NCBI GenBank assembly: GCA_023511295.1
Contig: JAIMBT010000003.1
Span: forward strand, 1 to 64,000
Source: Alicyclobacillus sp.
Lineage (GTDB): Bacteria > Bacillota > Bacilli > Alicyclobacillales > Alicyclobacillaceae
DNA: 64,000 bases
Direction of reading: 5' to 3'
The notes under the pieces were generated by a model. The model saw only the letters and a list, made by a program, of their open reading frames with translations, ran no database searches and was not told the origin of the DNA. Below are positions 7,751 to 16,670 of this stretch, piece by piece. Each line of letters starts with the position of its first letter. Position 1 is the first letter of the stretch. Both the position numbers and the translations under genes were made by a program.

Positions 7751-7788
7751 GCAAGCGAGCAGGGAGGTTGTGGCCCCTGCTCGCTTGC
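7751..7788. terminator. Strong hairpin after the low-complexity lipoprotein gene
   Basis: A perfect 14-bp stem (GCAAGCGAGCAGGG with its complement) and a 10-base loop, just 3' of the minus-strand gene ending at 7823. There is no T run, so intrinsic termination is likely but not certain. Confidence 0.55.
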
Positions 7789-7822
7789 CGCCGTCGCATG
7801 AAGGCAGGGGAGGTGTAGTCTG

Positions 7823-8518
7823 TCACCACATCGCCGTGGATGATACCGTCGGTACGCGGGTGCCGGCCGAGACGGTGATCACATCCAGCACCGCAACCTG
7901 ACGGCCGTTGACGTGAGCGACCACTGCGTACTGCCCGGCTTTGGCGCCCTTCAGCGTCGTACCAAGGTTGGGTCCGGTGGCCGTGCCGGTGGCCATGGCA
8001 GCCGTTCCACCCGGTCGACCCGGCGCAGCCGGTCGGTAGTGCGCAAAGGAAACGCCCGCACCAACGTTCGCGCCCCCTGCCACCGTCAGGGTCCAGCCGG
8101 TTGGTACGGTGATGGCCATCGCCTCGTTGCGCACGCCGTCGCCCACCGCTCCTGGTACCCGGCGCGCGACTTGGTTCGAGACGCGGTTCAGCCGAATATG
8201 CACGGTCTTTGCAGCAGCATCCACCGCAACCGACTGGGTGCCACCCCATGTAACGCCGTTCACTGCGCCGGCCGCCGCAGCGCCTGTCCGTCTCGCGACA
8301 TCACCCGCAGCATTGCCGACGGCGTTCCCGACACCACCGACCGCATTCCCGACACCGCGCGCGATGTTCCCCACACCGCGGGCTGCAAAGCCGGCGGCGT
8401 TACCGACGGCGTTGCCGACTGCATTGGCCGCATTCCCGGTGTTGTTTGCGTTCCCGCAGCCAGAGGTGGCGAGCAACATCGACAATCCAATTCCTGTAAA
8501 CCATGGTTTCCAGTTCAC
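7823..8518 (-). CDS. Low-complexity lipoprotein of unknown function
   Basis: A 231-residue protein with a lipoprotein signal (hydrophobic run ending ATSGCG, Cys21). A Gly/Asn/Ala/Val repeat region (residues 26-76, units such as GNAVGNA and RGVGNIA) is followed by a C-terminal beta-rich domain of about 145 residues (AVDAAAKTVHIRL, WTLTVAGG, AVVAHVNG). The domain recalls a cupredoxin-like sandwich but lacks an obvious Cys-His-Met copper site, so this is only a resemblance. It lies upstream of the NirK-like gene on the same strand, separated by a strong hairpin. Both are exported lipoproteins and may share an envelope role. The sequence encodes no catalytic motif I recognise. Confidence 0.65.
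   Translation of the reverse strand: MNWKPWFTGIGLSMLLATSGCGNANNTGNAANAVGNAVGNAAGFAARGVGNIARGVGNAVGGVGNAVGNAAGDVARRTGAAAAGAVNGVTWGGTQSVAVDAAAKTVHIRLNRVSNQVARRVPGAVGDGVRNEAMAITVPTGWTLTVAGGANVGAGVSFAHYRPAAPGRPGGTAAMATGTATGPNLGTTLKGAKAGQYAVVAHVNGRQVAVLDVITVSAGTRVPTVSSTAMW
8290..8443. repeat. Imperfect coding repeats (GNAVGNA units)
   Basis: Degenerate tandem units of 12-24 bases encode the Gly-Asn-Ala-Val stretch of the lipoprotein. Units stay in frame and vary at the third codon position. They are therefore kept as protein repeats and are not CRISPR or non-coding repeats. Confidence 0.6.
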
Positions 8519-8601
8519 TTGACTCCCTCCTCGCTGTTAAGATTCCCGGGGAAACACTTTGTATCCGATGTCCCCTTGGACTCCGTCCAGCGAGTTGAGC
8601 C

Positions 8602-10077
8602 CTACGGCAACATGGCCGGCGCACCGACGGCCTCCTGTGCAAACAAAGACTGCAAATCGTCGATGTGTCGCCTGTCGGACAGAATCAGCAGATGATCTGC
8701 CGCCTGTAACCGCGTTGCACCGCGCGGCACAATCACTCGGTTGTCACGGACGATGGCATAGCACAGCGTGTTTGCGGGAAAGGGGACGTCGACCATCGGC
8801 CGTCCCACGAGGCTCGAGGACTCCGCGATTTCGACCGGCAGAACGATGGCATTCTCGCGCGTGATGGCGACGAGCTCCAACACGGTCTCGGAAGGGGTCG
8901 GTTCGAGCAGGTTCAACCGCCCGGCCAGCGGTTTGACGGTCAATCCCTGAACCAGCGTGGAGGCGATGACCACGAAGAACACCGCGTCGACCATGGTTGC
9001 CGGTGTGTAACCTGGCGCCAAAACCGCCGTGAAGACAAGGACGATGGGCACCGCCCCCCGCAATCCTGCCCACGAGAGGAAGTGCCGCTCACGCCACGTG
9101 AATCCCATACCGAGCGTGGAAAGCCAAACCGCGAGCGGACGTGCGACGAAGAGCGCACCGATGGCGAGACCGATACCCGGTAGCAGGACGGCGTACAAGC
9201 GACTCGGCGTCAGCTGCAGGCCAAGGACGACGAACATCACGATGTGCATCGTCCACGAAAGTCCCTCATGAAAGCGCAGGATACTGTACCGATGTTCGAG
9301 GCGCCGGTTGCCCATCACGACAGAAGCCACGTACACGGACAAAAAACCGCTGCCGTGGAGCAGATCGGCCACCGCGTACGACAACAAGGCGAACGCAAGC
9401 GAGAGGGTCGGATACAGACCGCCGGTGTCGAGCTTAATCCGCTGGTTGGCCCACGACCCCAGAAATCCCACCGCAACGCCGACAGCCAAACCCACCAACA
9501 CCTGCAAGGCAAACGTCGAGACGACGTATCCGGTGGCGCTCCAGAAGGGGCCCACGCCCTTCACGGACCACTGCAACAGAATCAGCGTCAGGAAAAAGGC
9601 CATCGGGTCATTGGTGCCAGACTCCACTTCCAGGACATCTACCAATCGGCGGCGCAGAGGCTGCCCGCCCAGGATGGAAAAGACAGACGCCGCATCCGTG
9701 GAACTGACCGCCACACCAAGGAGGGCGGCCGGAAACAGCGGCAACGCCAACAGGTAGTGCGCGAGCGCCGCCATCACGACGGAACTCACCAGCACGCCAA
9801 AGGTCGCCAGGGAGAGCGCTGGGGCCCAGACCTTACGAATGCGTGCGATGGACGTGTGTAAACCGCCTTCGAACAGGATGAGGATGAGGGCAACGTACCC
9901 GATGTCTTTCGCGAAGGAGAGGGAAACGGCAGACGAAATGTGCAGCCCGCCTGGCCCAATCAGTACGCCGATGGCGACGAAGCCAATCAGGAATGGGAAA
10001 CCGATGCGGGTCCCGACGCGGGCGGACCAGACCCCCGCGAGCAAAATCACCGCTAACAACAACAGCCAAGATTCCAC
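8602..10077 (-). CDS. K+/H+ (CPA1) antiporter with C-terminal RCK_C domain
   Basis: A protein of about 491 residues of the NhaP2/CvrA type. Residues 1-385 contain some 12-13 hydrophobic segments with the conserved exchanger patterns (LFEGGL, SSTDAASVF, ESGTNDP, WAGLRGAVP). Residues 405-480 form a TrkA-C/RCK_C regulatory domain (LVGRPMVDV, RGATRLQAADHLLIL) that in relatives binds nucleotides or c-di-AMP. It exports K+ or Na+ against protons at the membrane. GTG 10077 is preferred to ATG 10092, since AGGGGGG lies six bases before the GTG and the first membrane segment follows at once. It stands alone. Confidence 0.88.
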   Translation of the reverse strand: MESWLLLLAVILLAGVWSARVGTRIGFPFLIGFVAIGVLIGPGGLHISSAVSLSFAKDIGYVALILILFEGGLHTSIARIRKVWAPALSLATFGVLVSSVVMAALAHYLLALPLFPAALLGVAVSSTDAASVFSILGGQPLRRRLVDVLEVESGTNDPMAFFLTLILLQWSVKGVGPFWSATGYVVSTFALQVLVGLAVGVAVGFLGSWANQRIKLDTGGLYPTLSLAFALLSYAVADLLHGSGFLSVYVASVVMGNRRLEHRYSILRFHEGLSWTMHIVMFVVLGLQLTPSRLYAVLLPGIGLAIGALFVARPLAVWLSTLGMGFTWRERHFLSWAGLRGAVPIVLVFTAVLAPGYTPATMVDAVFFVVIASTLVQGLTVKPLAGRLNLLEPTPSETVLELVAITRENAIVLPVEIAESSSLVGRPMVDVPFPANTLCYAIVRDNRVIVPRGATRLQAADHLLILSDRRHIDDLQSLFAQEAVGAPAMLP

Positions 10078-10206
10078 GACATCCCCCCTCATTGCAGTCG
10101 CCTAATCTCGCCTGCTGCCCGACATGTCCAGTATACACCTTGGGCACACTGGGTGCACACGGACACCGCCCGTCCGTGCCCATCGCACCGGAAAGGAGCT
10201 GTGAAG

Positions 10207-10425
10207 ATGTCTGAAGATGCCTCGAGGTCCAGCTCACCCGAAACCACCCTTGTGCAGACGGACAGCCCAGACGATTTCCCGTACGAAGGCCACGTCGCGG
10301 GGAAGGTACCTTCGTGGGTCGGGCCAGCCGTCCCCGCCGATGAGCCAATCCATCCGGCCGAGCGCGCGCACGGTCCGCGAACGAACCGTTGGACCGCTCG
10401 CGACAACCCGAATGACCTGGAATGA
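10207..10425 (+). CDS. Small hydrophilic protein, probably disordered
   Basis: A 72-residue protein from ATG 10207, with GGAAAGGAG eight bases upstream. It is rich in Asp, Glu, Pro, Ser and Arg, without membrane segment, cysteines or recognised domain (DSPDDFPYEGH, WVGPAVPADEPIH). A strong hairpin follows the gene. Small acidic/proline-rich proteins of this kind are common in spore formers, but no family can be named. The ribosome site argues for a real gene. Confidence 0.55.
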   Translation: MSEDASRSSSPETTLVQTDSPDDFPYEGHVAGKVPSWVGPAVPADEPIHPAERAHGPRTNRWTARDNPNDLE

Positions 10426-10502
10426 CGAGACCCCCGCAACGCGGGAAGCTCGGGATGCGTGTGCCACAACGCTCGCGCAAACACGTCACCGACTGGGTCG
10501 CC

Positions 10503-10541
10503 CCTCTCCCCCCTCCGGAACAGCTTCCGCGGGGGGAGAGG
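10503..10541. terminator. Hairpin between convergent small genes
   Basis: An 11-bp arm CCTCTCCCCCC pairs with GGGGGGAGAGG, with a smaller inner CGGAA/TTCCG stem. It sits between a plus-strand gene ending at 10425 and a minus-strand gene ending at 10548. No T run on either side. Confidence 0.5.
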
Positions 10542-10547
10542 AGCGCG

Positions 10548-10874
10548 TCATGAGAGCTTGCCGTCACCGACCGGATGCCACTCACCGCCGATGAAAAAGC
10601 CGCTCGTGGCTTGGATGTACGGGACGAATTCCGGATGTCGGCTTTCAATCAGGTCCAGCGCGTCGCGGGCGATGGTGTAGTCGTCCGAAGTCCAGAAGGT
10701 GCCGGTTCCGAAGGATTTGTGGTCGTCGTTGTACACCACGTATCCATTTTGCAGATCCCCGTCTGCCTGCTCCGTGCCGCGGTAGTCCGTATCGACGAAC
10801 TGTTTGAACTCAAGATGTACGAACTGGCCGAGCAACCGGTCTGGCGCGTCACTCGTGTCGATCCGTTCCGACAT
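10548..10874 (-). CDS. Conserved small protein of unknown function
   Basis: A 108-residue soluble protein with no signal peptide. It is acidic and aromatic, with short motifs such as QNGYVVYNDDHKSFG and FFIGGEWHPVG. The start ATG 10874 follows AGGGGGG by about ten bases. No catalytic pattern or known domain is recognised. It is divergent from the amidase operon, with about 250 bases between them. Probably a real gene by its balanced composition and ribosome site. Confidence 0.55.
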   Translation of the reverse strand: MSERIDTSDAPDRLLGQFVHLEFKQFVDTDYRGTEQADGDLQNGYVVYNDDHKSFGTGTFWTSDDYTIARDALDLIESRHPEFVPYIQATSGFFIGGEWHPVGDGKLS

Positions 10875-11024
10875 CCATCATTCCCCCCTGCCGCCGCCGC
10901 GGCACCGGCGGTTCGATGCCCGCTGCAGCCGAATTCCACTCTTCCGTCAGCGTCTCCAATCTGCCGCGGCGTATGACAGCACACCCCGGCTTCCAAGGGG
11001 TACCTCCCGCCGTTTGGAATTGCT

Positions 11025-11033
11025 TGGTACAAT
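11025..11033 (+). promoter_or_regulatory. Extended -10 promoter of the amidase operon
   Basis: TGG followed directly by TACAAT, 89 bases before the amidase start. No good -35 is present. Confidence 0.45.
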
Positions 11034-11121
11034 GGACGCGTACGTGCCCGCCGCCACTCCGTGGTGTCGATTTCGTGGGTGCCGGACAGCACGGAGACGA
11101 TATACGAGGAGGCGAGATGAG

Positions 11122-12510
11122 GTGGACATCGTTTCCGCAGCAGAGCGGATGCGAAAGCGCGAGATCTCTCCGGTCGAACTACTCGACCAAGCGCTGGCCC
11201 AGCTGAACGCACGCAACCCCGAATTGAACGCGGTGCTCACGGTGTGTGAAGACGCCGCTCGCGCGGCGGCGGAGCGAGCGGAGAGCGACATGGCCCGGGG
11301 TGCCTACCGCGGACCGCTGCATGGGATTCCCGTGGTGGTCAAAGACCTGATTGACACCCGCGGCGTGCGCACCACCATGGGATCCAAACGGTTCGCCAAC
11401 TTTGTCCCGAGTCAGGACGCCGCCGTTGTGGAGCGACTGCGAGCGGCCGGTGCGGTGCTCGTCGGGAAGGCGCACACGCACGAGTTCGCTTACGGTCCGA
11501 CCGGCGACCGCTCCTACTTCGGGCCGGCGCGAAATCCCCGCAATCCGAGGAAGATGACGGGCGGGTCGAGCAGCGGATCGGCCGCCGCCGTGGCATCGGG
11601 CATGTGCCTCGCCGCCATCGGCACCGATACGGGCGGATCAATCCGCATCCCATCGGCTGCCTGCGGTGTCGTTGGCCTGAAGCCGACGTACGGGCGCGTA
11701 TCGAAGCGAGGTGTCTTCCCACTCAGCGACGCGCTCGACCACGTCGGTCCCATCACGCAGACGGTGCGGGACAACGCTGTCCTGCTGAACGCACTGGCCT
11801 GCGCAGACCCCGGCGACCCGCGCACGTTTTCAACGGATGAGGACTTCGCGGGCGGCTTGGATACGCCGCTCGTGGGAACCGTGATCGGCGTACTTGGCGA
11901 ATACTTTCAGGACGCGCTCCACCCAGACGTCGAGACGGCGTTTACGCGCAGCTTGAAGGTCTTCGAACAGCTGGGTGCACGGCTCGAACCGGTGTCCTTC
12001 CCGCACCTCGACGACGTGCTTGCGGCGCAGACCGCGATTCAGCAGAGCGAGGCGTACGCCGTGCACGCCGAGTGGGTGGAGAGCGCAGGCGACGACTATG
12101 ACCCGGAGGTCTACCAACGCCTCCTCGACAGCAGAGAAGCCAGAGGCTACGCGTATGTCCTCGCGCTGCGGAGCCGTCCTGAACGGACGGCTGCGGTCGA
12201 CGCCCTCTTCGACCAGGTGGACGTCCTCGTGTCCCCGACACTGCCGATTCCCGCGCCGGATGTGGGCCAGCGGGAGGTCTCCTTCGGCGGCCGGACGTAC
12301 GCGGTTCGCGATCTGTTGCTGCGGTTCACGCGCCCGTTCAACTACACCGGAAACCCGGCCCTGTCCCTCCCCATCGGCACGTGCGCCGATGGATTACCGG
12401 TCGGCCTGCAGATCATCGGCCGGTCAAAGAGAGAGACGGACGTGTACCGATTTGGTCACGCGCTGCAACAGGCCCTGGCGGAACAGGCACGCGACGCACG
12501 TCGCTCGTAA
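11122..12510 (+). CDS. Amidase-signature family hydrolase
   Basis: A 462-residue amidase of the GatA/AS family, hydrolysing C-N bonds of amides. The Ser-cisSer-Lys triad is clear: Lys74 in VVVKDLID, Ser149 in the Gly/Ser-rich GGSSSGSAAAV, and nucleophile Ser173 in GTDTGGSIRIP. The start GTG 11122 has GAGGAGG eight bases upstream; an ATG five bases earlier is in another frame. GatB and GatC are absent, so this is a stand-alone amidase and not the tRNA amidotransferase subunit. It is followed after 30 bases by a tartrate/malate-type dehydrogenase and a carrier, suggesting a catabolic operon for an organic acid or its amide. The substrate is unknown. Confidence 0.88.
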   Translation: MDIVSAAERMRKREISPVELLDQALAQLNARNPELNAVLTVCEDAARAAAERAESDMARGAYRGPLHGIPVVVKDLIDTRGVRTTMGSKRFANFVPSQDAAVVERLRAAGAVLVGKAHTHEFAYGPTGDRSYFGPARNPRNPRKMTGGSSSGSAAAVASGMCLAAIGTDTGGSIRIPSAACGVVGLKPTYGRVSKRGVFPLSDALDHVGPITQTVRDNAVLLNALACADPGDPRTFSTDEDFAGGLDTPLVGTVIGVLGEYFQDALHPDVETAFTRSLKVFEQLGARLEPVSFPHLDDVLAAQTAIQQSEAYAVHAEWVESAGDDYDPEVYQRLLDSREARGYAYVLALRSRPERTAAVDALFDQVDVLVSPTLPIPAPDVGQREVSFGGRTYAVRDLLLRFTRPFNYTGNPALSLPIGTCADGLPVGLQIIGRSKRETDVYRFGHALQQALAEQARDARRS

Positions 12511-12540
12511 CCCAAACACACATGGAGAGGATGGGTCCCC

Positions 12541-13599
12541 ATGAAACACGCGATTGCTGTCATCCCTGGCGACGGCATTGGCAAAGAAGTGACGCCCTGC
12601 GGGGTGGCCGCACTGGCGGCGGCCGCAGAGCTGCACGGCGGTTTCCAGTTTGAGTTCACCACGTACCCGTGGGGATGCGAATACTACCAACAGACCGGCG
12701 AGATGATGGCGCCAGACGGCATGGAGCGGTTGGCGGACAGCGAGGCCATTTTTCTCGGGGCGGTGGGCATGCCCGCGGTGGTGCCAGATCACGTATCACT
12801 GTGGGGATTGCTCATCAAGATTCGCCGGGGCTTTCAGCAGTACATCAACCTGCGGCCGGCCAAGCAGATGCGCGGGGTGAAATCCCCCCTTCGCGAACCG
12901 CGCAACTTCGACCTCGTCGTTGTGCGCGAGAACTCGGAAGGCGAGTACTCTCCCATCGGCGGGGTGATGCAATCCGGAAACGACGAGATTGCCGTGCAGA
13001 ACGCGGTGTTCACGAAGTCTGGCAGCGAGCGCGCCATGCGGTTCGCCTTTGAGCTTGCGCGAACGCGGCCGCAAAAGTCCGTGGTCAGCGCGACGAAGTC
13101 AAACGGCATTGTCCACTCGATGCCGTTTTGGGACCGCGTGTTCCGAGAGGTGGCCGCGTCCTACCCGGACATTGCCCATCGGCAGGTCCACATCGACGCG
13201 CTGTCCGCCTTCATGGTGACGCGCCCGGAGACCCTCGACGTCGTGGTGGCATCGAACCTGTTCGGCGACATCCTGACCGATCTCGGTGCGGCCATCATGG
13301 GTTCCATCGGTATCGCTCCATCGGCGAACATCAACCCGGAGCGGAAGTTCCCGTCGATGTTTGAGCCGGTGCACGGCTCCGCACCCGACATCGCCGGCAG
13401 GGGTATTGCGAACCCAGTGGGTCAGATGTGGTCGGCGAAGATGCTCCTCGACTTCCTCGGCTATCACGACGTCGCCGGCGCGCTCCTGGAGGCGGTGGAG
13501 GACACCTTGGAAGCCGGTATCGTGACGCCTGACCTCGGCGGATCTGCCCGCACAGAGGAGGTCTGCGACGCGGTCCTGGCCCGCTTGCGGAGCAAGTAA
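12541..13599 (+). CDS. Tartrate/D-malate-type NAD-dependent decarboxylating dehydrogenase
   Basis: A 352-residue enzyme of the isocitrate/isopropylmalate dehydrogenase superfamily, closest in pattern to tartrate dehydrogenase/D-malate dehydrogenase (TtuC/DmlA). Seen motifs are IPGDGIGKEV at the N-terminus, VVRENSEGEYS, ATKSNGIVHSMPF, the metal-binding SNLFGDILTDLGA, and EPVHGSAPDIAG near the C-terminus. It oxidises and decarboxylates a 2-hydroxy dicarboxylate with NAD+ and a divalent metal. The start ATG has GGAGAGG upstream. It lies between the amidase and an MFS anion carrier of the type that imports tartrate-like acids, which supports an organic-acid role. The exact substrate cannot be read. 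Confidence 0.85.
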   Translation: MKHAIAVIPGDGIGKEVTPCGVAALAAAAELHGGFQFEFTTYPWGCEYYQQTGEMMAPDGMERLADSEAIFLGAVGMPAVVPDHVSLWGLLIKIRRGFQQYINLRPAKQMRGVKSPLREPRNFDLVVVRENSEGEYSPIGGVMQSGNDEIAVQNAVFTKSGSERAMRFAFELARTRPQKSVVSATKSNGIVHSMPFWDRVFREVAASYPDIAHRQVHIDALSAFMVTRPETLDVVVASNLFGDILTDLGAAIMGSIGIAPSANINPERKFPSMFEPVHGSAPDIAGRGIANPVGQMWSAKMLLDFLGYHDVAGALLEAVEDTLEAGIVTPDLGGSARTEEVCDAVLARLRSK

Positions 13600-13737
13600 C
13601 AGCGAACGGCGTGGGCTTGAGCAGCCGATCCGGGCTCGGGGGGTGAACGCGCCCCATCATATCCACGGGCCCCTTCGGGAATCCTCCAAGGAGGTGGGGG
13701 CACCCTCTCACTAATTTGGATGAAGGAGACGGGATAC

Positions 13738-15055
13738 GTGGAACGAATCGGGCGCTATCGCTACTTCATCATGACGATGATTGTCCTGATGGTCGTTGTC
13801 AACTACATCGACCGCGGGGCCATCTCGTACGCTGCGAAGCCGATTACAGGGGAATATCACTTCTCAGACAGCGCCTGGGGTGCCATGCTGGGCTACTTCG
13901 GGTACGGCTACATGGTGGGTGCCCTGATTGGCGGCGCGCTGGCAGACCGGATGGGCCCGCGTTTCGTCTGGATCTTGTTCGGCACGCTCTGGTCCATCTT
14001 CGAAGTGTGCACGGCGTTTGCCGGAGACTTCGGACTGGCCGTCTTGGGGGGGGTCGGCCCTCGCTGGGTTCGCCGTCGTACGCATCCTGTTCGGGTTCTC
14101 CGAGGGGCCGACCTTCTCCACCATCAACCGGACCATGGCCAACTGGGCGGCCCCGCCTGAAAAGGGGTTCGCCGCGTCCATCGGCGTCGCGGGAACCCCC
14201 ATCGGCGCGCTGCTCACCGCGCCCGTCGCGGTCCTCCTGCTCAGCGTCACCGGAAACTGGCGGGTGACGTTTGTGATTCTCGGCTGTCTCGGCATCCTGT
14301 GGGTCTTGCTCTGGAGCCGGATTTTTACGAACCGACCGGACGACAATCCGCACGTGGGCAAACCGGAGTTGGAGTTCATCCGCTCGTCCAAGGACCTGCT
14401 CGCGAATGAGACAACCCTGGTTGAAGCGGAATCTCACCCAGAGCCTTGGTACGCGTTCTTCCGGAGCCTGACGCTCATCTGCAACGCCATCGGGTACTTC
14501 GCGTTCCAGTACGTGAACTTCCTCATCCTCACCTGGACGCCAAAGTATCTGCAGGACCAGTTTCACTACCAACTCGGTGCGCTCTGGTATCTCGGCATGA
14601 TTCCGTGGATTGGCGCCGTCTTCACGGTGTTCATCGGTGGACGCATCTCGGACGCGCTGCGGCGCCGCACCGGCAGCCTGTGGATTGCGCGCTCAGGCCT
14701 CGCCGTCGGGTCGTTGCTGCTCACGGCGGTCTGCTTTCTCATCATTCCGGCGGTCGGCAACGTGGCCGGCGTGCTCGTCCTGATGGCCGTCGGCAACGCC
14801 CTGAACTTCCTGCCGAACAGCGTGTACTGGGCGGTGGTGATTGACACGGAGCCGGCAAAAGCAGGCACCTACGGCGGTATCACACACTTCATCACCAACA
14901 TCGCCACGGTCGTCGCACCGACCTTGACCGGCGCGCTCGTGCAAAGCTACGGATATGGCGCGATGTTTGTGGCGGCCGCGATTGCCGCTGTCGTCGGCAT
15001 GGTGGCCATGGTCTTTGTCCGTCCGGGACGTCGCCGCGCTCATGCGGCCGCCTGA
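13738..15055 (+). pseudogene. MFS anion:cation symporter, frameshifted at a G8 tract
   Basis: A carrier of the ACS branch of the major facilitator superfamily (importers of tartrate, hexuronate, phthalate and the like). It is split into two frames. Frame one runs from GTG 13738 (AAGGAG nine bases upstream) through four membrane segments and ends its homology at FGLAVLGG. Frame two resumes with SALAGFAVVRILFGFSEG and continues to 15055. The switch coincides with eight consecutive G at 14046-14053; seven would restore one frame of about 438 residues. Both halves keep family motifs (NYIDRGAISYA, GALADRMGPR), so decay is recent or the run is a sequencing slip. It follows the dehydrogenase and probably imports its substrate. 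Confidence 0.8.
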
Positions 15056-15085
15056 ATGGCGAAGGCAGATGCGCCCCGATTCCGA

Positions 15086-15115
15086 TTGTCCTGCGACCCC
15101 CAGAACGCGTATGAT
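15086..15115 (+). promoter_or_regulatory. SigA-type promoter for the DHA2 transporter
   Basis: TTGTCC, 18 bases, then TATGAT. It lies between the end of the broken symporter and the preferred start at 15161. Confidence 0.6.
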
Positions 15116-15160
15116 GCTGGTAGCGCCGTGTCGCTGGGACACATCACGGGGGGCTTCCGC

Positions 15161-16603
15161 ATGTATCTGCAACTACCGCTTCCTGCCGTACGGAACAGGC
15201 CTCGCTATCATTGGTTTGTCGTGGCCACGGTCTGCGTGGGGGCGTTCATGGCCGCCCTCGACTCGAGTATCGTCAACATCGCAATGCCCGTGATGAAACG
15301 GTCGTTTGACACACACATGCGCGTCGTGGAATGGGTCAGCCTGTCGTACATCCTGACCTTGGCGGCCCTGATTGTGCCGTTCAGCCGCCTGTCCGACATG
15401 TACGGGCGGCGCGGGATGTACAGTGCCGGGTTCAGCGTCTTCCTCGTCGGGTCATTCTTTTGCGGGGTGGCGCCCACCTTCCCAACTTTGCTCGCCGCAC
15501 GGGTGATGCAAGCTGCGGGGGCCGCCATGCTGCAGGCGAACAGCGTCTCCATCATCACCGCCACCACCCCTGCGCGAGACCGAGGCAAGGCCATTGGCGT
15601 ACAGGCGAGTGCGCAAGGCGTCGGACTCAGCCTGGGGCCTGTGGTGGGCGGCGCACTCATCTCGCTGCTCGGTTGGCGGTGGATCTTCTACGTCAATGTG
15701 CCGGTCGGGATTCTCGGCACCTTGGCTGGCGTGCTGCTGCTGCCGAGATCGCCATCGTCCTTGGAGCGCGACCGGTTTGACTGGGCTGGGTCCATCCTGC
15801 TGGCGCCGACGTTGGTCGCCCTCATCTACTTGCTCAACCAAGGCGCGCAGATGGGCTGGATGTCCACCGCGGTGCTGGTGAGCCTCGGCGTCACCGTGGT
15901 CGGCTTTCTCGGATTTCTCGTCACCGAACAACGGGTCCACGCACCCATGGTCGACTTTGCGCTGTTTCGCTCGCGCACCTTCTCGGTGGGGAACCTGACG
16001 GTCGTGCTCTCCTTCGCCGTGATGTACGCCGTAATGTTCCTCGCGCCGTTCTACCTCGATAACGTGCGCAAGCTGGATGCCATGACATCCGGTTTGTTCC
16101 TGATGGTGATTCCGGTCGGCATGACCTTGCTGACGCCTGTATCCGGCGTCATTGCGGATCGGTTGCAGGCCAAACTGCCCACCATTGGCGGCATGGTCAT
16201 GGCCGCCGCCGGCTGTCTCATCCTCGTCATGGCGATTCCCAGGCATGCGCCGCTGTGGTTCTTGACGGGCCTCTTCCTCGTCGGGTGCGGCATGGGCCTG
16301 TTCACCCCCGCGAACAACAGCCACATCATGGGGAGCGTGCCGAAGCGACGGCTCGGCATCAGCGGGGGTGTGCTGAACATGTCGCGCACGCTCGGAATGG
16401 GGCTCGGCGTCACTCTCGGCGGCCTCACGTATCAACTGTACCTCCGTGCGAATGGAGTCGTGGTGGAAAACCTGGCCACACCGCACCAGATGCTGGTGTC
16501 GTTTCGGGACGCTTTCGGGACCGTCGGTTTGCTGGCGGTGCTCGTGGCGGTCTTGGCTGCCTGGATGGACGCTGGGGACGACGCTTCCCACGAGGACGCG
16601 TGA
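15161..16603 (+). CDS. MFS drug:H+ antiporter, DHA2 (EmrB/QacA) type
   Basis: A 480-residue exporter with about 14 membrane segments. DHA2 motifs are visible: the N-terminal ALDSSIVNIAMP (motif D1), WVSLSYILTLAA, the loop motif RLSDMYGRRGM, and motif C-like GLSLGPVVGGALI. It uses proton import to expel hydrophobic or cationic compounds. An upstream ATG at 15056 exists, but the start at 15161 (GGGGGG eight bases before) is preferred. A good promoter lies between the two and the extra residues look unlike a protein. The gene is complete. Substrate unknown. Confidence 0.85.
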   Translation: MYLQLPLPAVRNRPRYHWFVVATVCVGAFMAALDSSIVNIAMPVMKRSFDTHMRVVEWVSLSYILTLAALIVPFSRLSDMYGRRGMYSAGFSVFLVGSFFCGVAPTFPTLLAARVMQAAGAAMLQANSVSIITATTPARDRGKAIGVQASAQGVGLSLGPVVGGALISLLGWRWIFYVNVPVGILGTLAGVLLLPRSPSSLERDRFDWAGSILLAPTLVALIYLLNQGAQMGWMSTAVLVSLGVTVVGFLGFLVTEQRVHAPMVDFALFRSRTFSVGNLTVVLSFAVMYAVMFLAPFYLDNVRKLDAMTSGLFLMVIPVGMTLLTPVSGVIADRLQAKLPTIGGMVMAAAGCLILVMAIPRHAPLWFLTGLFLVGCGMGLFTPANNSHIMGSVPKRRLGISGGVLNMSRTLGMGLGVTLGGLTYQLYLRANGVVVENLATPHQMLVSFRDAFGTVGLLAVLVAVLAAWMDAGDDASHEDA

Positions 16604-16645
16604 GGGCGCACTTCGGCGATACCGCCGCAACCCGTTGCCGGGCAA

Positions 16646-16664
16646 GCGCCAGGCTACCTGGCGC
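16646..16664. terminator. Hairpin between convergent transporter genes
   Basis: GCGCCAGG-CTA-CCTGGCGC, an 8-bp stem placed between two genes that end towards each other. No T run. Confidence 0.45.
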
Positions 16665-16670
16665 GTCCCC

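Noticed and set aside
8290-8443. Tandem repeats considered as a CRISPR or minisatellite
   Set aside because: Units are short, imperfect, without spacers and in frame with the lipoprotein; best read as protein low complexity.
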